Made by a program: the position numbers and the translations under genes. Shown here piece by piece: positions 60,995 through 64,000 of a stretch of DNA of 64,000 nt. This stretch comes from Novosphingobium chloroacetimidivorans (GTDB lineage: Bacteria; Pseudomonadota; Alphaproteobacteria; Sphingomonadales; Sphingomonadaceae), in the NCBI RefSeq assembly GCF_014204535.1, contig NZ_JACHLR010000005.1, forward strand, positions 62,001 through 126,000, written 5' to 3'. The notes beneath the pieces were generated by a model. The model searched no databases. It was not told the DNA's origin and worked only from the letters and a program-made list of their open reading frames with translations. Every line of letters starts with the position of its first letter. Positions within the stretch are counted from its first letter, which is position 1.

Positions 60995-61856
60995 TTCCCG
61001 CAATCCAAGCGTCAAGCGCATCCCGGGCGTCTGATGAAGCATTGCGCAGACTGGGGCCTTTGCCGGGCACAACGTGGTTATATTCCTCCAAAAGCCAGCG
61101 GCCGAGTTCCTCGTTCTTCTCGGCGGTCGCTGCTTCAATCCCAAATGCGATCACCCGATGAAGAAAGCGCGCAATTGCCGCGCCATTAGGATGCGGGCGC
61201 CGGCCTCTGCGCTCGCTCATCGTTTGCGCCTGGGGCGGCATACTGCGACCGACCGCCGTCTCGCTTGTTAAATTGGCCCTGCGCAATGACTGAAGCGAGC
61301 TATCGCTCACAGTGATACTGAGCGGCCTCGTGTGCTTTCTCAAGCAAGATAGATCTTCCCAAAATAGAAGAAACTCTTCCAAGACGAAGTAGTCCGCGTC
61401 GTCGTCCCACTCTTCACTCCACGGTGAACCGTCCTCCTTGGGGGGCGTAAGATACAGTGCGAGCCCATCATCGGACGATAGATGGAACCGCCAGTTGGAC
61501 AGCTTTTCGAAGTCTAACGCCACAAGCCGGTTAGCTCTGAAATTCAAACCTTCGACCCGTGTGCCAAGGTTGTCTACTTGCGCTATGCGGATGCGACCGG
61601 TCTCGATAGCATGGCCGAGCATTTCCTCGGCTAGCTCCAATCGTCCTTCTTCGCGCTCCATCTCAGAGGCGTCATAATCGCAGAATTGCCACCAGCTTCG
61701 CACCGGGAACTCAGGGCCAGAGTAAAATCGTCCAGTCGCAATCCAAAGAACAGCGTCTTGAGGGTGTACCAGCTTGTGATCGGGCCAATCGGCTCCGTTA
61801 GGATTGCCGGCGTCTATAAGGACCTCGAATGGGAGATCATTGTTCGGCAGGATCAT
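60972..61856 (-). CDS. Phage hypothetical protein between integrase and AlpA genes
   Basis: 294 residues. Start overlaps the integrase stop (ATGA). The N-terminal part has WQFCDYDASEMEREEGR and LALYLTPPKEDG, the C-terminal domain (RRGRRPHPNGAAIARFLHRV onward) is basic then helical. No family recognised. Its position is where a lysogeny regulator could be. Confidence 0.7.
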   Translation of the reverse strand: MILPNNDLPFEVLIDAGNPNGADWPDHKLVHPQDAVLWIATGRFYSGPEFPVRSWWQFCDYDASEMEREEGRLELAEEMLGHAIETGRIRIAQVDNLGTRVEGLNFRANRLVALDFEKLSNWRFHLSSDDGLALYLTPPKEDGSPWSEEWDDDADYFVLEEFLLFWEDLSCLRKHTRPLSITVSDSSLQSLRRANLTSETAVGRSMPPQAQTMSERRGRRPHPNGAAIARFLHRVIAFGIEAATAEKNEELGRWLLEEYNHVVPGKGPSLRNASSDARDALDAWIAGMAQKSEE

Positions 61857-63223
61857 GCTTCCACCCTCCGCTTCAGCGGCAGGACGTTGTTCACTGCCTC
61901 ATCGTTTATCAGACCCGCGAGATGACGCGCCCAAGCCTCTAGCGCTGTCTGCTTCTCTGCTTTCCAGTCGTGACGCTGGTACACGCCTGCGACACCGCCG
62001 CGCGCGCCGCTGACGTGGTTCAAGATCGCCTCGGTGACTTCAAAGCGGATGCCCAGGCGCTGGAACCCGGTTGCGGCAGTCCGTCTGAGATCATGAATGC
62101 GCCAGGATGCGATCTCAGCTGGCTTCTCTTCCGCCTTGGCGGCCCGCTCGTACTCAAGAGCCGTCATCGCGGCATCTAGTCGCTGCTTGCCACGGGAGTG
62201 GCCGGACACGGGGGTCTTGCCCGTGGTCGTGAATACAAGCCCCGTCTTCGGCCAGGAGACGGGCCGCAGCGGCGGCGCGTCGGGATCTAGCTCTAGGGTG
62301 CGGGCGACTTCATCCAGAATAGCCACCGCCTCGTCTGCGAGAGGCACGATGTGCGCTTGGTTGTTCTTCGCCCGATCCGAGGGAAGGGTCCATTCGCCGG
62401 TTTTCTGATCAAGCTCGGACCACCGCAGCTCGGCGACCTCGTCCCGTCGAGCCGCCGTGATCATGAGCAACTGATAAATCGGGCCGAATGGATAGCCCAG
62501 GGTGCCCGCCGCGCGCCACGCAAGCGCCAGCTCCTCGTCACTCAGGACTCGGCTCCGAGCCGGGACAGCTTTCGGTGCCGGGAATTCCGCACCAATCGGC
62601 GAACGATCGATCTCGCCGCGGCCCTCGGCCCATGCAAACATTTTGCGGAGGGTCGAGAACGCCAAGCGAGCGACGGCCGGCCTTCCCGCGAACTGATCCA
62701 GCACCGCCACTATATCAGCTTTCGTGATCGTGGGCATGGGCTTGTGCTGCAGCACCTTGAGCGGTTCGCGGCGCAGCAAGCGCTCGGCGTCCGACCAGCC
62801 CTTCCAATGAGCCTTGAGGTAGCCGTCCGTGAAGGTTTTGATGTAGGCCGAGAAGGCCAGATCCACGGCCTGGCGCCGCCGTTCAAGATCCGTCGCGGAT
62901 GGATCAATGCCTTGAGCTACCAGCAGGGACAGCCTCTTGCACTCGGCACGCGCGCTGTCTGGGGTCCAGGGCGAGCCATGACGACCAATCGTGTAGCGCT
63001 TCTTCAGCGACTCTCGACCGCCCAGCCGGTACTGGTATATGTAGCTCTTGGCCCCGGTGGCGGTAATCTGCAAGCCGAAGCCACGCAGCTGATCGTCCCA
63101 CAGGAAGTGCTTCGTGCCGGTAGCGCTTTCAGCATCCACCGCGCGCTTCGTTATTCGTCCAGTCGCCAAGACCACCAACTCCAAGGTTCCGGCACCCACC
63201 GTGCACCCACCATAGCGGAACAA
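61853..63223 (-). CDS. Tyrosine-type integrase
   Basis: 456 residues. N-terminal DUF4102-like domain (LRGFGLQITATGAKSYIYQY), core-binding middle, and the catalytic set: Arg in AARRDEVAELRW, His-Arg in RIHDLRRTAATG, His in LNHVSG and Tyr in GVYQRHDW. P4-type integrase usually targeting tRNA genes. Next to attR. The true start may be TTG 63169, which has GGAG 9 nt upstream. Confidence 0.95.
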   Translation of the reverse strand: MFRYGGCTVGAGTLELVVLATGRITKRAVDAESATGTKHFLWDDQLRGFGLQITATGAKSYIYQYRLGGRESLKKRYTIGRHGSPWTPDSARAECKRLSLLVAQGIDPSATDLERRRQAVDLAFSAYIKTFTDGYLKAHWKGWSDAERLLRREPLKVLQHKPMPTITKADIVAVLDQFAGRPAVARLAFSTLRKMFAWAEGRGEIDRSPIGAEFPAPKAVPARSRVLSDEELALAWRAAGTLGYPFGPIYQLLMITAARRDEVAELRWSELDQKTGEWTLPSDRAKNNQAHIVPLADEAVAILDEVARTLELDPDAPPLRPVSWPKTGLVFTTTGKTPVSGHSRGKQRLDAAMTALEYERAAKAEEKPAEIASWRIHDLRRTAATGFQRLGIRFEVTEAILNHVSGARGGVAGVYQRHDWKAEKQTALEAWARHLAGLINDEAVNNVLPLKRRVEA

Positions 63224-63328
63224 CGGGGAACAAGTAAGAACAAAAGCGATACGGGACTTGGAGCTTTCGGCGCAGTTTTCAGCGGCAAGAGGAACAACTG
63301 GGAACTACGGGAGCGCATAGACGCTCAA

Positions 63329-63377
63329 ATTTGTAATCAGGGGGCCACGGGTTCGAATCCTGTAGCCGGCACCATGG
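63329..63377. other. attR, right attachment core
   Basis: 49-bp copy of the tRNA-Thr 3' end with CCATGG. Differs from attL only at 63355 (G). The preceding tRNA 5' half is absent, so this is not a gene. Confidence 0.92.
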
Positions 63378-63418
63378 TCCTTCACGATCCCGCCGCTGAC
63401 GCGATGTACGGCCACAGA

Positions 63419-63434
63419 CTAGACAACCGTCTAG
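63419..63434. promoter_or_regulatory. TetR-type operator-like palindrome upstream of the TonB receptor
   Basis: CTAGAC-AACC-GTCTAG is a perfect 6-bp inverted repeat with 4-bp spacer about 100 bp upstream of the start. The pattern resembles TetR/AcrR operators. No regulator gene is in view. Confidence 0.55.
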
Positions 63435-63536
63435 ACAAGCGCGGTGCATGGGAGCAGAGCCATCCATCCGATCCGCCGTCAGGGCGTGGCGACTTCCACA
63501 AGGAAGCGCCGGGATCGGTTCAGGGGAGGACACCAC

Positions 63537-64000
63537 TTGCGCAAAGCCATATTCGCTGCCGCCGCCGTTTGCGCCAGCCACGCGACCATCGCCGCTGCGC
63601 AAGTCGCGCCGGGACAGGCTGGATCGGCCACCGAGGACAGCGGCGAGATCGTCGTCACCGCGCAGAAGCGCAACGAGCGGCTGCTCGACGTGCCGATGTC
63701 GGTCGCCGCGATCTCGGGCGAGCAGCTCACGACCTCGGGCGTATTCTCGACGGTGAACCTGCAGCAGACCACGCCGGGGATCGTCACCGTCAACAACGGC
63801 TTTGGCTTCCTGCCGATCATCCGCGGCATCCAGTCGACCGGCACTTCGCCTGGCGACGAGACCAACGTCGCGGTCTACCTCGACGACATCTCGCTCGGCA
63901 CGCCGATCTCCGGCTTCTTCGATCTCGCCGATGTCGAGCGGATCGAGGTGCTGAAAGGTCCGCAGGGCACGCTCTACGGCCGCAACGCGACGGGCGGCGC
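63537..64000 (+). CDS. TonB-dependent receptor, N-terminal part (cut by window end)
   Basis: TTG start with AGGGGAGGA upstream. Signal peptide ending TIAAAQ. The plug domain: EIVVTAQKRNERLLDVPMSV, IRGIQSTGTSPGDE, VAVYLDDISLGTP, DVERIEVLKGPQGTLYGRNA. This is the FecA-like plug common in sphingomonads. The beta-barrel lies outside. Substrate unknown. Confidence 0.93.
   Translation, partial: MRKAIFAAAAVCASHATIAAAQVAPGQAGSATEDSGEIVVTAQKRNERLLDVPMSVAAISGEQLTTSGVFSTVNLQQTTPGIVTVNNGFGFLPIIRGIQSTGTSPGDETNVAVYLDDISLGTPISGFFDLADVERIEVLKGPQGTLYGRNATGG

Noticed and set aside
63329..63377. Second tRNA-Thr gene
   Set aside because: Only the 3' part is present. It is the displaced end at attR.
63279..63602. 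107-codon minus-strand frame across attR
   Set aside because: Runs through attR and the TonB receptor start. No support.

Overview
The window comes from a GC-rich alphaproteobacterium, most likely a member of the Sphingomonadales (Novosphingobium, Sphingobium or Sphingomonas type). The basis is a TonB-dependent receptor of the kind these bacteria carry in large numbers, a PEPxxWA-CTERM secreted protein, a YhhQ queuosine-precursor transporter, a CtrA-pathway SciP homologue, and many short conserved proteins of sphingomonad type. No 16S or other decisive marker is present, so the genus is an inference.

The left third (1 to about 21.2 kb) is ordinary chromosome. It holds a NUDIX-type protein end, an MFS carrier, a PilZ protein, a LuxR-type regulator without a partner synthase, a secreted sugar dehydrogenase lipoprotein, tRNA-Arg(TCT), a surface acyltransferase, the YhhQ transporter, recF, an SGNH esterase, a DUF805 protein, typA, a hemerythrin, an outer-membrane beta-barrel gene flanked by two related Tyr/Arg-rich secreted proteins, a glycosyltransferase, rarA, and a DUF885 peptidase-like lipoprotein. 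Two palindromic intergenic repeats follow typA and rarA.

From 21147 to 63377 a 42-kb mobile element is inserted in the 3' end of tRNA-Thr(TGT). A 49-bp duplication of the tRNA 3' end, with one mismatch, marks both ends, and a tyrosine integrase lies just inside the right end. Almost all phage genes run on the minus strand, right to left. The early part is integrase, a hypothetical protein, an AlpA-like protein, two ParB-like proteins, primase and replication ATPase, then small genes, a zinc-ribbon protein and a phage NusG-like protein. Next comes a leader of about 850 bp with three copies of a structured repeat. The HK97-type late operon follows: HNH, TerS, TerL, portal, protease, capsid, connectors, tail tube, frameshifted tail chaperones, tape measure, Dit-like protein, holin-like proteins, M15 endolysin, and an SGNH-containing tail protein.

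The left 9 kb of the element (21.3 to 30.4 kb) is cargo: two PilZ proteins, a SciP paralogue, a PEP-CTERM protein, a GH5 glycosidase, a surface acyltransferase, an outer-membrane protein and small unknown genes. It looks like a lysogenic-conversion region affecting surface, motility and cell-cycle control. Beyond attR a TonB-dependent receptor begins (TTG start) and runs off the window.

The most unusual feature is the phage NusG paralogue next to the three two-hairpin repeats in the leader of the late operon. It is a candidate processive antitermination system. Other items worth checking are a canonical A AAT TTT -1 frameshift site in the tail chaperone genes, a peptidase domain inside the tape measure protein, an iteron-like array beside the replication genes, and a perfect 16-bp operator-like inverted repeat in the early region.
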